A stretch of 64,000 bases of DNA from Couchioplanes caeruleus (GTDB lineage Bacteria; Actinomycetota; Actinomycetes; Mycobacteriales; Micromonosporaceae): contig NZ_RJKL01000001.1 in the NCBI RefSeq assembly GCF_003751945.1, forward strand, positions 2,232,001 to 2,296,000. Direction: 5' to 3'. The position numbers were made by a program, and so were the translations under genes. Positions within the stretch are counted from its first letter, which is position 1. Every line of letters starts with the position of its first letter. The notes below the pieces were generated by a model. That model did no database searches, was not told the DNA's origin, and saw nothing but the letters and a program-made list of their open reading frames with translations. Of this stretch, positions 1 through 9,234 are shown piece after piece.

Positions 1-1943
1 TTGTCCGGCTTCATCAGCCGCAGCAGCGACCGCATCGGCCCACCGTCGAGCTGGAAGACGCCCAGCGTGTCACCGCGGGCGAGGAGCTCGTACGCGGCCT
101 TGTCGTCCAGCGGCAGACCCAGCAGGTCCAGTTCCATGCCGTGGTTGAGCTGGATGTTCTTCACCGCGTCGTCGATGATCGTCAGGTTGCGCAGGCCGAG
201 GAAGTCCATCTTCAGCAGCCCGAGCGTCTCGCAGGTCGGATAGTCGAACTGCGTGATGATCACGCCGTCGGTGGCCCGGCGCATGAGCGGGATGTGGTCG
301 ATGATCGGCTCGGCGCTCATGATCACGCCGGCCGCGTGCACGCCGGTCTGCCGGATCAGGCCCTCGATGCCGCGCGCGGTGTCGATCACCTTCTTGACGT
401 CGGGATCCTGCTCGTACAGGGTCCGGACCTCACCGGCCTCGCTGTACCGCTTGTGCTCCTTGTCGAAGATGCCGGAGAGCGGGATGCCCTTGCCCATCAC
501 GTCCGGCGGCAGGGCCTTGGTGATGCGGTCGCCGACCGCGAACGGATAGCCGAGCACCCGGGCGGAGTCCTTGATCGCGGCCTTCGCCTTGATCGTGCCG
601 AAGGTCGCGATCTGCGCAACCTTGTCCTCGCCCCACTTGTCGGTGACATAGCGGATGACCTCGCCGCGCCGGCGCTCGTCGAAGTCGATGTCGACGTCGG
701 GCATGGAGACGCGCTCGGGGTTGAGGAACCGCTCGAAGATCAGGCCGTGCGGCAGCGGGTCCAGGTCGGTGATGCCCATCGCGTACGCGACCAGCGAGCC
801 GGCCGCCGAGCCGCGGCCCGGGCCCACCGCGATGCCGTTGCGCTTGGACCACTGGATGAAGTCGGCGACCACGAGGAAGTACGACGGGAAGCCCATCTGG
901 ACGATGATCCCGAGCTCGTACTCCGCCTGCTTGATGTGCGTCTCGGGGATGCCGCCGGGAAACCGCCGCTTGAGGCCCTCGAACGCCTCGTGCCGGAACC
1001 AGGACTCCTCGGTGTGGCCCTCCGGCACCGGGAAGCGGGGCATCAGGTTCTTGAACGAGAACATCCCCTCGGTGTCGACCTTCTCGGCCACGAGCAGCGT
1101 GTTGCGGCAACCCTCCAGCCAGGCGTCGGAGGAGTCGACCGCGCGCATCTGGTCGGCGGACTTGATGAAGTAGCCGCCGCCGTCGAAGCGGAACCGGTTG
1201 GGGTCGGCGATGTTGCTGCCGGTCTGCACGCACAGCAGCACGTCGTGCGCCTCGGCCTGGGACTCGTGCGTGTAGTGCGAGTCGTTGGTGACCAGCGGCG
1301 GGATACCGAGCCGGCGGCTGATGTCGAGCAGCCCGTCGCGGACCCGGTTCTCGATCTCGAGGCCGTGGTCCATGATCTCGAGGAAGTAGTTCTCCTTGCC
1401 GAAGATCTCCTGGTACTGCGCGGCGACCCGGTAGGCCTCCTCGTCCTGTCCCAGGCGCAGCCGGGTCTGCACCGCGCCGGACGGGCAGCCCGTCGTCGCC
1501 ATGATGCCCTCGGCGTGCTCGGCGATGATGTCCATGTCCATCCGGGGCCACTTGACGTAGTGGCCCTCCATGGACGCCCGGCTGCTGAGGCGGAAGAGGT
1601 TCTTCAGGCCCCGCGCGTCGCGCGCCCACATCGTCTTGTGAGTGATCGCGCCGTTACCGGAGATGTCGTCGGACTTCTGCTCGGGGCGGCCCCACTTGAC
1701 CCGGGCCTTGTGCAGTCGCGACTCGGGTGCCACGTACGCCTCGATGCCGATCACCGGGGTGATGCCGGCCGCGGTCGCCTGCTGGTAGAAGTCGTACGCC
1801 CCGTGCATGTTGCCGTGATCGGTGATCGCCACGGCGGGCATGCCGAGGCGATTCGCCTCGGTGAACAGGTCCTTCAGCCTGGCGGCGCCGTCGAGCATCG
1901 AATACTCGGTGTGCACGTGAAGGTGCACGAACGAGTCAGACAC
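1..1943 (-). CDS. dnaE: DNA polymerase III subunit alpha, N-terminal part (runs off the window)
   Basis: Replicative DNA polymerase catalytic subunit. Translation from the GTG at 1943 opens with HLHVHTEYS and continues with TDHGNMHG, the PHP domain metal motifs. Further on are [10 protein letters not shown] and PDVDIDFDE (near residue 415), which carries the catalytic aspartates of the C-family palm. About 647 codons are visible of roughly 1,180 expected, so the rest of the palm, the fingers and the C-terminal domains lie beyond base 1. It is distinct from the shorter dnaE2 at 45.5-48.8 kb, which has its own PHP and palm sequence and sits with imuB. A purine-rich stretch precedes the GTG. The MinD-like gene is about 80 nt upstream in the same direction. 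Confidence 0.95.
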   Translation of the reverse strand, partial: MSDSFVHLHVHTEYSMLDGAARLKDLFTEANRLGMPAVAITDHGNMHGAYDFYQQATAAGITPVIGIEAYVAPESRLHKARVKWGRPEQKSDDISGNGAITHKTMWARDARGLKNLFRLSSRASMEGHYVKWPRMDMDIIAEHAEGIMATTGCPSGAVQTRLRLGQDEEAYRVAAQYQEIFGKENYFLEIMDHGLEIENRVRDGLLDISRRLGIPPLVTNDSHYTHESQAEAHDVLLCVQTGSNIADPNRFRFDGGGYFIKSADQMRAVDSSDAWLEGCRNTLLVAEKVDTEGMFSFKNLMPRFPVPEGHTEESWFRHEAFEGLKRRFPGGIPETHIKQAEYELGIIVQMGFPSYFLVVADFIQWSKRNGIAVGPGRGSAAGSLVAYAMGITDLDPLPHGLIFERFLNPERVSMPDVDIDFDERRRGEVIRYVTDKWGEDKVAQIATFGTIKAKAAIKDSARVLGYPFAVGDRITKALPPDVMGKGIPLSGIFDKEHKRYSEAGEVRTLYEQDPDVKKVIDTARGIEGLIRQTGVHAAGVIMSAEPIIDHIPLMRRATDGVIITQFDYPTCETLGLLKMDFLGLRNLTIIDDAVKNIQLNHGMELDLLGLPLDDKAAYELLARGDTLGVFQLDGGPMRSLLRLMKPD

Positions 1944-2026
1944 CCAGGGCCCCCTTACTCCCGCGGCGGATCCAGCCCTGAGAGCCTAGTCCTTCGGCCG
2001 CGGCGGACGGCACCGGTGACACCCGG

Positions 2027-3622
2027 CTATTCGGCGAATGGCTCGATCATCACCGCGGCGGCGCGTAGCCAGGCCTGCTTCGTCTCGGGCTGCAGCACGG
2101 TGTACTCGATCGAGGAGCCCACCTCGAGCGCCGGGTCGTAGGGCACGACGGCCACCGCACGGGTCCGGGTGGCGAAATGCTTGGCGAGATCGTCGAGGAG
2201 CGGCAGCTTGCCGGGCGACGGGCAGGAGATCAGCGTCACCGCGTTGGCGACGAGGTCCTCCATGCCGGTCTCGTTGAGCACGTCCAGCATCCAGTCGGCG
2301 GTGAACGCGGCATCCTCGCGCGGCACCGTGGTCACGACGAGCTGGTCGGCGCTGCGCATCACCGTCTGCCAGTTGACGCTCTCGACGTTGTTGCCGGTGT
2401 CCACACAGATCACATCGTGGGTACGCCGCAGGAGGTCCATCACCCGGCGCACGGTGCTCTGGTCGAGCCGCTGGGCGAAGCGGGGATTCTCCTCGCCGGC
2501 GAGTACGTCGTAGGACCCGTCGGAGGCGTGCCGCAGGTATCCGTCGAAGAACTGCATCAGGTCGTTGCCGTGCATGTTCTCGATCTCGATCAGATCGCCG
2601 ACCAGGTGCCGGATCGTGCGCGCGTGCCGGGCGCTGCCGGCGCGCAGGCCGAGCGTGCCGCGCAGCTCGTTGTCGTCCCAGGCCAGCACGCCGCGGCCGC
2701 GGACGCTGCCGATGGTCGCCGCGGCCAGCACGGTCGCCGTGGTCTTGTGTACGCCGCCCTTGGGGTTGGCGAAGGCCAGCACCCGCGGCTTGCCGAGGAT
2801 GCGGCGCAGCACCCCGGCGGCGCGGTCCTCGGGCTCCGGCCGGGTCTGGCGCCACTCGATGCGCGCGGCCGGCGGCGAGACGGGCGCCGGCGCCCCGCTC
2901 GGCAGCGCACCGGGCGCCGGCGACAACGGCGCCCCGAGCAGCGCTCCGGGACCGTGCGGCGGCTGGTTCTGCGGCGGCACGGCGGGCGCGTGCGGCGCCG
3001 GGTGACGCTGCGGCGGTGCGGTCAGCGGCGGGGCGGCGGCCTGCGGCGGAACGGCCGGCGGGCGCAGCATCGACGGCGAGCCGGCCGGGATCGCTCCGCG
3101 GCCGTGCGGCATGCCGGGCTCCGGCGCGACCCGGCCGATCGACGGCGGCACCGCGCGGGTGGCCGGGTTGAAGAAGCTGTGCGGCTCGGCGTCGGACCGG
3201 GCGTGGAACCCCTCGCTGATGCGCGACTGGCGGCGCCCCTCCAGGGAATGGGCCGGGCGGGGCTCGGCCAGGCGCGGATCGACCGGCGGCGACAGCGGCT
3301 CGGTAGCGCCGAGACGCTCGCCCAGGCCGGCCCGGCCGGGACGCCGGTCGAGCGGGTTGATCGGCGGCCGGCGCGGCGGCTCCGCCGGGCTGTAACCGTT
3401 CGGCTCGCGCCCGGCCTGGTCGCGCATGCGCGGGTCCAGAGGGTTGTACGGACGGCCGGGGCGGCTCGGCAGCGGCGGTCCGCTCACCGGGCGGCGCCCC
3501 TCGGCCTCGGCCTCCTCGGCGTCGTCGCCCGTCCGGGAGGCATGCCGGGCGCGGTCGAGCAGCCCCCGCCAACGCGGGGCTGGTTCCGCAGGCCGGCCCC
3601 AGCCGGTCTCGGTCCCGTCCAC
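2027..3622 (-). CDS. MinD/ParA-like P-loop ATPase with long proline-rich N-terminus
   Basis: 531 aa. The GTG at 3622 has a clear GGAGGA ribosome site 6 nt upstream. Residues 1 to about 280 are disordered, rich in Pro, Arg and Ala. The remainder is a SIMIBI ATPase: deviant Walker A KGGVHKTT near residue 288, a VICVDTGNN switch segment, and a C-terminal half typical of MinD/ParA-like proteins. The architecture resembles the EspI/MinD-like proteins of actinobacteria, which have been tied to type VII secretion or to chromosome and cell-pole organisation. No esx or parB gene is nearby, so the partner cannot be read from context. The signature lysine of the deviant Walker motif is present, so ATP binding is likely. 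Confidence 0.85.
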   Translation of the reverse strand: MDGTETGWGRPAEPAPRWRGLLDRARHASRTGDDAEEAEAEGRRPVSGPPLPSRPGRPYNPLDPRMRDQAGREPNGYSPAEPPRRPPINPLDRRPGRAGLGERLGATEPLSPPVDPRLAEPRPAHSLEGRRQSRISEGFHARSDAEPHSFFNPATRAVPPSIGRVAPEPGMPHGRGAIPAGSPSMLRPPAVPPQAAAPPLTAPPQRHPAPHAPAVPPQNQPPHGPGALLGAPLSPAPGALPSGAPAPVSPPAARIEWRQTRPEPEDRAAGVLRRILGKPRVLAFANPKGGVHKTTATVLAAATIGSVRGRGVLAWDDNELRGTLGLRAGSARHARTIRHLVGDLIEIENMHGNDLMQFFDGYLRHASDGSYDVLAGEENPRFAQRLDQSTVRRVMDLLRRTHDVICVDTGNNVESVNWQTVMRSADQLVVTTVPREDAAFTADWMLDVLNETGMEDLVANAVTLISCPSPGKLPLLDDLAKHFATRTRAVAVVPYDPALEVGSSIEYTVLQPETKQAWLRAAAVMIEPFAE

Positions 3623-3808
3623 GGCTCGTCCTCCCAGCGCCTACTCGATCTCGGTGTCCTCGGCGAGCGTTCCCGCCCTGCAACAGGCTACGGACGCCGA
3701 CCCCCTTCGGGCCACACCTGACAGCCCCAAATGCACGAGCTGCCGGACAGGTACGTCCACCGGTTCATACGGCTGGCAGGGGCGTCCCGGCCGACGCAGA
3801 CGGAAAAA

Positions 3809-4831
3809 TTAACGCCCGGACGCGCTCCGGGATGCTCCCGAGGCCGAGGACGGCACGCCGGGACCCGGGTTCGCGGGCGGGGCAGGGGGCACGGCTGCGC
3901 TCTCCTCCGGTGCCGTGGCAGCGGGTCCGGTCTCCCGGACGGGGTCGGCGGGTGAGGCCGATGTCACACCCGCTCCGGTCGATGAGGGTAGTGGCGCGGA
4001 CGCGGCGGGGGCAACAGTCACGGCCTGCGACGGCACAGGCGGCTCTTTGCCCTCGTGCACGGTCGTCGTCTGCTCCGGCAGCACCGGGCGGAACTCGGTG
4101 CGATCGAGCTGGCGCACCTCCGGCGCCGGATCCACCACCCTGACCTCGGCACGGGTGCCGATCCGCGCCAGCACGGCCGGATCGGCCCGGACGACCGCGG
4201 CGAAGACGCAGGCGCACTGCGCACGGAAGGCGGCAGCCTCCTCCGCGGCGGTCTGTGCGGCGCTGTCGTACGCCCGCCGCAGCCGGAGCTCGTCCACGCC
4301 GTCACCGGCCAGCTCGCCGCCGAGCTTGCGGTAGTCGGCCTGCTCCTGGTCGCGGGCCAGGGCGGCGTTGAGCATCCCGGCGACGACGTCCTGCGGCATC
4401 CGGTAGACCGGGATCTTCACCACCTGGGTCCGGACGTTCGGCAGTGGCACCCGGGCGTACACCTGGGCCACCGCCGCGCCCTCCAGCAGGCCGGGCAGCT
4501 TGTCGGCACCGTAGTAGGAGACCAGGCTCACCAGTGCCCAGGTCTCCCCGGCCGCCGGCGCGCCCGAGGCCGGGAGCAGGGCGGCAAGCTCGTGGTCGCT
4601 GGAGCGCAGGTAGCCCGACACGGACTGGCCCTCGACCACGCCGACCCGCACGACGTCGCCCTCGGGACCCGGCACGCGGTCGGGGCCGCGGTCGGTCATC
4701 GTCACGACCGCGACCAGCAGGGCGACGGCCGACAGGGTGAGCCCGGTCAGCACCCACAGCCGCAGCGGCCCGGCGACGGCGGGAGGCAGGCTGCGCGCCG
4801 CCGCCGGCATCATCCGGTCCCCGGGCCTCAT
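3809..4831 (-). CDS. Single-pass membrane protein of unknown function
   Basis: 340 aa, not assigned to a family I can name. The ATG at 4831 follows GGAGGAGGA at good spacing. One transmembrane helix lies at about residues 22-44. A predicted extracytoplasmic region of about 200 residues follows, including VVEGQSVSGYL and a YRMPQDVV segment. The C-terminal 90 residues are a Pro/Ala/Ser-rich low-complexity tail. An early beta-rich segment after the membrane anchor is reminiscent of SAF/CpaB-type proteins, but this is only a guess. It is the last gene of a run with lspA and the RluA-type synthase (30 nt gap) and may be co-transcribed with them. Confidence 0.6.
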   Translation of the reverse strand: MRPGDRMMPAAARSLPPAVAGPLRLWVLTGLTLSAVALLVAVVTMTDRGPDRVPGPEGDVVRVGVVEGQSVSGYLRSSDHELAALLPASGAPAAGETWALVSLVSYYGADKLPGLLEGAAVAQVYARVPLPNVRTQVVKIPVYRMPQDVVAGMLNAALARDQEQADYRKLGGELAGDGVDELRLRRAYDSAAQTAAEEAAAFRAQCACVFAAVVRADPAVLARIGTRAEVRVVDPAPEVRQLDRTEFRPVLPEQTTTVHEGKEPPVPSQAVTVAPAASAPLPSSTGAGVTSASPADPVRETGPAATAPEESAAVPPAPPANPGPGVPSSASGASRSASGR

Positions 4832-4860
4832 GGGCGTGTCCTCCTCCTGGCGGAGGGTCG

Positions 4861-5787
4861 TCAGCTCGCGTCGCGGAGCACGTCCAACGCGTACCCCAGA
4901 TCGTCAGGGTAGTCGCTGACGAAGCGAACCTCATCGTGCGTACGGGGATGGACGAAGCCGAGTTCGCGGGCGTGCAGCCACTGGCGGCCCAACTGAAGGC
5001 GCGCGGCGAGGGTCGGGTCGGCGCCGTACGTGAGGTCGCCCACGCACGGGTGCCGCAGGGCCGAGAAGTGCACCCGGATCTGGTGGGTGCGCCCGGTCTC
5101 CAGCTTCACGTCGACCAGGCTCGCGGAGCGGAACGCCTCCAGCGTGTCGTAATGGGTGACGCTCGGCTTGCCGCCGGACATGACCGCGTACTTGTAGTCG
5201 GCGGTGGGGTGCCGGTCGATCGGCGCGTCGACCGTGCCGCGCAGCGGGTCGAGGTGGCCCTGCACGACGGCGTGGTAGCGCTTGTCGACCTCGCGCTCCT
5301 TGAACGCGCGCTTGAGCACGCTGTACGCGGTCTCGCTCTTCGCCACGACCATGAGCCCGGTGGTGCCGACGTCGAGGCGGTGCACCACGCCCTGACGCTC
5401 GGCGGCGCCGCTGGTGGCGACGTTCTGCCCCATCGCGGCCAGGCCGCCGATCACGGTCGGGCCGGTCCAGCCCGGGCTCGGGTGCGCCGCCACGCCGACC
5501 GGCTTGTCGACCACGACGATGTCCTCGTCGCTGTAGACGATTCCCATCCCGTGCACCGGCTCGGCCACGAGCACGGGTGCGGTGACCGGCGCGGGCAGGG
5601 TGACCTCGAGCCACGCGCCCGCGCTGACCTTGTCGGACTTGGGTCGCGGCACGCCGTCGACCAGGGCGTCGCCGGCCTCGACCAGCGTGGCGGCGGCGGT
5701 GCGGGACAGCCCGAACAGCCGGGACACGGCCTGGTCCAGGCGCATGCCGTCCAGGCCGTCGGGTACGGGCAGGGAACGCGCGGTCAT
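4861..5787 (-). CDS. rluD: RluA-family 23S rRNA pseudouridine synthase
   Basis: 308 aa. It converts specific uridines in rRNA to pseudouridine. An S4 RNA-binding domain (about residues 12-60) is followed by the catalytic domain with the [10 protein letters not shown] motif; Asp139 is the expected nucleophile. The [11 protein letters not shown] and [10 protein letters not shown] segments are also typical. Its start overlaps the lspA stop as ATGA (5784-5787), and lspA followed by an RluD-type gene is a common bacterial pairing. The exact uridine targets (RluD versus other RluA-type enzymes) cannot be decided from sequence alone, so the symbol is tentative. Confidence 0.9.
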   Translation of the reverse strand: MTARSLPVPDGLDGMRLDQAVSRLFGLSRTAAATLVEAGDALVDGVPRPKSDKVSAGAWLEVTLPAPVTAPVLVAEPVHGMGIVYSDEDIVVVDKPVGVAAHPSPGWTGPTVIGGLAAMGQNVATSGAAERQGVVHRLDVGTTGLMVVAKSETAYSVLKRAFKEREVDKRYHAVVQGHLDPLRGTVDAPIDRHPTADYKYAVMSGGKPSVTHYDTLEAFRSASLVDVKLETGRTHQIRVHFSALRHPCVGDLTYGADPTLAARLQLGRQWLHARELGFVHPRTHDEVRFVSDYPDDLGYALDVLRDAS

Positions 5788-6407
5788 GCTGTGGTCTTCT
5801 CTCCCGGTTCGTCGCTGGCGGTCGCACGCTTGGTCAGCCGGGTGCCGTCACGCTGGCGGCCGGTCAGCTCCAGCAGGACGGCGAGCACGACCCCGACGCT
5901 CAGGCAGCTATCGGCGATGTTGAACACCGCGAAATACTCACCGTACGGCCCGAACAGGCTGATCATGTCGACGACGTGCCCCTGGAACACCCCGGGGGCC
6001 CGGAACAGCCGGTCGCCGAGATTGCCCAGCGCGCCGCCCAGCACGAGGCCGAGCGCCACCGCCCACGGCACGGAGCGTAGCCGTAGCGTCATCGCGCCGA
6101 TCCAGCCGACCACGACGAGCGTGACCAGCGGGAACACCCAGGTGTATCCGCTACCCAGGCTGAAGGCGGCGCCGCTGTTGCGCAGCAGGGAGAGATGGAC
6201 CAGGCCGCCGAGGATCCGCACCGGGTGGCCCTCGGTGAGCCCGTTGGTGGAGAGCTCCTTGGTGAGCTGGTCGAGCAGGAGGCCGAACAGCGCGGTGAGG
6301 CCGAGGACGACCACGGCCTTGCGCCGCATCCCGGCCGGCGCAGGCGCCGGCGCCGGCTCGGCGCCGGCCGGCTCCGGGCCGGAACCGGCTGACTTGTCGG
6401 CGTTCAG
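5784..6407 (-). CDS. lspA: Lipoprotein signal peptidase (signal peptidase II), probable CTG start
   Basis: Membrane aspartyl protease that removes signal peptides from prolipoproteins. Four transmembrane helices are visible. The catalytic aspartates are in GNLGDRLF (Asp132) and FNIADSCLS (Asp166); the RNSGAAFS motif is also present. Start choice: no ATG, GTG or TTG lies in frame between the end of the upstream TraR-type gene and the Met at residue 27 (ATG at 6329, no ribosome site). A GGAGGA sits 6 nt before a CTG at 6407-6405, and that CTG overlaps the upstream TGA as CTGA. I therefore propose CTG initiation, giving 207 aa with a Pro/Ala-rich cytoplasmic tail. The ATG at 6329 remains a fallback. 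The gene ends in an ATGA overlap with the pseudouridine synthase. Confidence 0.9.
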   Translation of the reverse strand: MNADKSAGSGPEPAGAEPAPAPAPAGMRRKAVVVLGLTALFGLLLDQLTKELSTNGLTEGHPVRILGGLVHLSLLRNSGAAFSLGSGYTWVFPLVTLVVVGWIGAMTLRLRSVPWAVALGLVLGGALGNLGDRLFRAPGVFQGHVVDMISLFGPYGEYFAVFNIADSCLSVGVVLAVLLELTGRQRDGTRLTKRATASDEPGEKTTA

Positions 6408-6805
6408 CGTCGCTCCTCCAACTGCTTGCAGGCCACGCACCGGGTCGCGACCGGGAACGCCGCCAGCCGCTCGACCGGGATGGCGTTGCCGCACCGCTCG
6501 CACCAACCGTAGTTGCCCTCGCCGAGGCGCTCGAGGGCACGCTCCACCTGGGTGATGCGCTCCAGCAGGTTGTTGGCGAGGGTGATCTCCTGCTCCCGCT
6601 CGAACGTCTTCGTGCCGGTGTCCGCCTGGTCATCCCCGGCGGAGTCGGCGAGCCGTTCCCGCTGCAGCTCGGTGATCTCGGTGAGCGACTGGTCGTATTC
6701 GGCCTGCAGCTCGTCGCGGCGCTCGACCAGCGCGGCGCGGATCTTCTCGGTCTCCGCCGCGCTGCGGGTCCGCTCGGACGCAGCCTTCTCGGTTGCCTTG
6801 GCCAT
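6404..6805 (-). CDS. TraR/DksA-type C4 zinc-finger protein
   Basis: 133 aa. The N-terminal two thirds form a charged, coiled-coil-like helical hairpin. The C-terminal part carries a four-cysteine finger (WCERCG, then TRCVACK), the DksA/TraR arrangement. DksA-like proteins bind in the RNA polymerase secondary channel; the actinobacterial relatives are poorly characterised, so transcriptional regulation is an inference. The acidic pair at the hairpin tip that defines true DksA is not evident. The gene is translationally coupled to lspA by a 4-nt overlap and is the probable first gene of the traR-lspA-rluD run. Confidence 0.85.
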   Translation of the reverse strand: MAKATEKAASERTRSAAETEKIRAALVERRDELQAEYDQSLTEITELQRERLADSAGDDQADTGTKTFEREQEITLANNLLERITQVERALERLGEGNYGWCERCGNAIPVERLAAFPVATRCVACKQLEERR

Positions 6806-7108
6806 CGTCGCTCCCCTGGGCCGCGCGAGGCGCGCGGCGAAATCGGCGGTGTCGGTGAATGCAGGATGCGGTCGCCCACCGCCCCTGCGTGTCGTCGGGT
6901 CACACCCCCGCGCGACGGGTCACGCCCCCGCGCGACCCGGTGCACGGCCCCCACGTGCACGAAAGGCGCGGCCGTTTCTGCCGCGCACCCCCGGAGGCTC
7001 GCAAGGATACGGAACGTGAAGAGCGGCGACAACATGGCGCACCGATCCGGCCGAGCGTCAAATGCTGAGGAATCGCCCACCCCCACGGTCGGATTCCCGA
7101 CGCCGGCG
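6806..7108. other. Intergenic stretch with a short direct repeat
   Basis: About 300 nt between the antiporter stop and the TraR-type gene. A 19-nt unit (gggtcac[a/g]cccccgcgcga) occurs twice back to back at 6898-6936. Otherwise the stretch is GC-rich with no convincing ORF or hairpin. It must hold the promoter of the traR-lspA-rluD run, but I cannot place it. Confidence 0.4.
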
Positions 7109-8626
7109 TCACCGGCCTCCCGGCCGCTCGGCGCCGTCCTCGCCGAACCAGCGGGCCAGCCGCCCCCGGCGGCTGACCGCGCGCAGCCGGCGCTCGGCGG
7201 TGTCCCGGACCTCCGCCGTCGTGACGATCAGCATGCTGTCCCCCGTACGCAACCGGGTGTCCGGTCCCGGCACGAAGCCGGCGCCATCGCGGACGACCAG
7301 CGTGACGCTGGCGCCCACCGGCAGCCTGAGCTCGTCGATGTGCACCCCCGCGAGCCGGGACCCGGGCGCCACGTCGATCTGCAACAGGTCGGCGCGCATC
7401 CGCTCCAGCGGCGCCGTCTCGACGTGGATCTCGACCGCCTCGGCCGGCGCCGTGACGCCCAGCCGGCGCGCGGCCGGGGCGAGCGTCCCGGCCTGCACCA
7501 GAGTGAAGATGATCACGAGCAGGAACACGGCGTTGAAGAGCCCATCCGCGCCCGGGGTGGCGCTGGAGAGCGGGATGGTCGCCAGCACGATCGGGACCGC
7601 GCCGCGCAACCCGGCCCAGGAGAGGAAGGCCTGGCCGCGCCAGCCGAGCCGCCCGACGCTGCGGGTCACGACGGCCGAGACGCCGACCGACAGGGGCCGC
7701 GCGAGCAGCACCAACACGCCTCCGACGACGAGCGCCGGCACGAGCGCGGCGGGCAGCTCGTGGGGCGAGACCAACAGTCCGAGCAGGACGAAGAGCCCTA
7801 TCTGCGCGATCCAGGCGAGCCCGTCCGCGAACCCGAGGATGGACCGTCGATGGGGCAGCCGCGCGTTGCCCAGGACCACGCCGGCCGCGTAGACGGCCAG
7901 GAAGCCGGAGGCGTGGGCGACGGCGCCGGCCGCGTACGCCAGCACGGTCAGGCCCACGGCCGCGATCGGATAGAGCCCGGCCGACGGCAGGGCGGCGTGC
8001 CGCAACAGCCAGCGCCCGACCAGGCCGACGGTGACCCCGATGGCGGCGCCGGCGGCGAGCTCGAAGGCCACGACCAGCAGCTCGTGCCACCACGGCCGGG
8101 CGAACCCGGCGGTGGAGAGCAGCACCACCAGCAGCACCACGGGAGCGTCGTTCATGCCGGACTCGGCCTCGAGCGTCGCGACCAGCCGCGGCGGCAGGCG
8201 CAGCCGCCGCAGGGTGGCGAAGACCGCCGCGGCGTCGGTCGACGACAGCACGGCGCCGTAGAGCAGGGCGAGCTGCCAGTCGAGCCCGAGCACCCAGTGC
8301 ACGACGGCGCCGACGACCGCGATGCTGACGGCCACCCCGAGGGTGGCCAGGACCGCGGACAGGCCCAGCACCGGGCGCAGGGTGCTCCAGCGCGCGGTCA
8401 ACCCGCCCTCGGCGATGATCATGATCAGGGCGCAGAAGCCGAGCGTACGGGTGAGCTCGGCGTCGTCGAACCGGATCCCGATCCCCGCCTCGCCGAGAGC
8501 CATCCCGATGAGCAGATAGACGAGGAGGCTGGGCACCCCCATCCGGGTCGACAGCCGGACCGCGGCGACCGCGACGAGCAGGACGGCGGCCCCGACGAGC
8601 AGGGCGAGGTCCAGCCCGCCGCTCAT
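7109..8626 (-). CDS. CPA1-type K+/H+ antiporter with C-terminal TrkA-C domain
   Basis: 505 aa. Residues 1 to about 390 hold some 12 transmembrane helices of the Na+/H+ exchanger fold; the MNDAPVVLLV segment is the characteristic ion-binding helix of the NhaP/CvrA group. Residues of about 405-490 form a soluble TrkA-C (RCK-C) domain, which in relatives binds nucleotides such as c-di-AMP and gates transport. By family this is a potassium/proton antiporter (NhaP2/CvrA-like) for K+ efflux and pH control. The start overlaps the DUF167 stop as ATGA, so the two are co-translated. A c-di-AMP riboswitch elsewhere in the window makes c-di-AMP control plausible, but there is no direct evidence. Confidence 0.9.
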   Translation of the reverse strand: MSGGLDLALLVGAAVLLVAVAAVRLSTRMGVPSLLVYLLIGMALGEAGIGIRFDDAELTRTLGFCALIMIIAEGGLTARWSTLRPVLGLSAVLATLGVAVSIAVVGAVVHWVLGLDWQLALLYGAVLSSTDAAAVFATLRRLRLPPRLVATLEAESGMNDAPVVLLVVLLSTAGFARPWWHELLVVAFELAAGAAIGVTVGLVGRWLLRHAALPSAGLYPIAAVGLTVLAYAAGAVAHASGFLAVYAAGVVLGNARLPHRRSILGFADGLAWIAQIGLFVLLGLLVSPHELPAALVPALVVGGVLVLLARPLSVGVSAVVTRSVGRLGWRGQAFLSWAGLRGAVPIVLATIPLSSATPGADGLFNAVFLLVIIFTLVQAGTLAPAARRLGVTAPAEAVEIHVETAPLERMRADLLQIDVAPGSRLAGVHIDELRLPVGASVTLVVRDGAGFVPGPDTRLRTGDSMLIVTTAEVRDTAERRLRAVSRRGRLARWFGEDGAERPGGR

Positions 8627-8982
8627 GCGGTCCCGTCGCGCAGTTCCCCGAGCCGCGGCCCGACGTCACCGGCGACCGTGAACACCTTGTCCCGGCTGGT
8701 GGCGCCGACCTTGAGGGTCACGGCGCCGGGACGCACGCCCAGGGCCTCGGCCAGCGCCCGCCGGACCGCCTCGGTGGCCTTGCCGTCCACCGCCGGGGCC
8801 GCGACGGCGACGATCAGCGCGGGACCGTGCCGCCCGTCGTACCGGCCGCCGACCCGGTTGCGCCCGGCACCGGGACGGACCCGTACCGCGACGGAGCAGT
8901 CCCCCGACCCGGACGCGGCCGGACCCCCGGACGCCGGTGCCGTAACACCGGATTCGGAGGAGGACACACGCCGCTTGGCCAT
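8623..8982 (-). CDS. DUF167 (YggU-like) small protein
   Basis: 119 aa counted from the ATG at 8982 (MAKRRVSSSE). The core from about residue 35 on (VAVRVRPGAGRNRVGG, then VDGKATEAVRRALAEALGV) is the DUF167 fold, a small alpha/beta domain of unknown biochemical role. The N-terminal 30 residues are a Ser/Gly-rich extension. The stop overlaps the antiporter start by 4 nt, so expression is coupled. A longer in-frame reading to 9072 exists but its codons do not look conserved. Confidence 0.8.
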   Translation of the reverse strand: MAKRRVSSSESGVTAPASGGPAASGSGDCSVAVRVRPGAGRNRVGGRYDGRHGPALIVAVAAPAVDGKATEAVRRALAEALGVRPGAVTLKVGATSRDKVFTVAGDVGPRLGELRDGTA

Positions 8983-9111
8983 GCCCCATTGTGCCGATCT
9001 TCGCGGCGCCACCGAAGCGGGGTCGGCCGACAACCCACCGTGATTCCGGCTCCCGGCCCGCTCCCGGCACACTCACAACTTGATCCCGGCCCGTTCCCGG
9101 CCCGATCCGGG

Positions 9112-9207
9112 CTGCTCCCGGCCCGGTCCCGGCACGTTCCCGGCTGCTCCCGGCCCGGTCCCGGCAGGTTCCCGGCTGCTCCCGGCCCGGTCCCGGCTTG
9201 CTCCCGG
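9112..9207. repeat. 32-bp tandem repeat, three near-identical copies
   Basis: Three head-to-tail copies of a 32-nt unit beginning ctgctcccggcccggtcccg at 9112, 9144 and 9176. They differ at a few positions near the unit end. Degenerate relatives of the cccggcccgntcccgg core extend back to about 9052. The array fills the gap between the DUF167 gene and the stop of the gene ending at 9235. No ORF is likely here. Confidence 0.85.
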
Positions 9208-9234
9208 CTTGCGAGCGGACCGCGAGCGGACCGG

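Noticed and set aside
141..2141. Long plus-strand open frame opposite dnaE
   Set aside because: The minus strand reads as an unmistakable DnaE protein; the plus frame is a compositional shadow.
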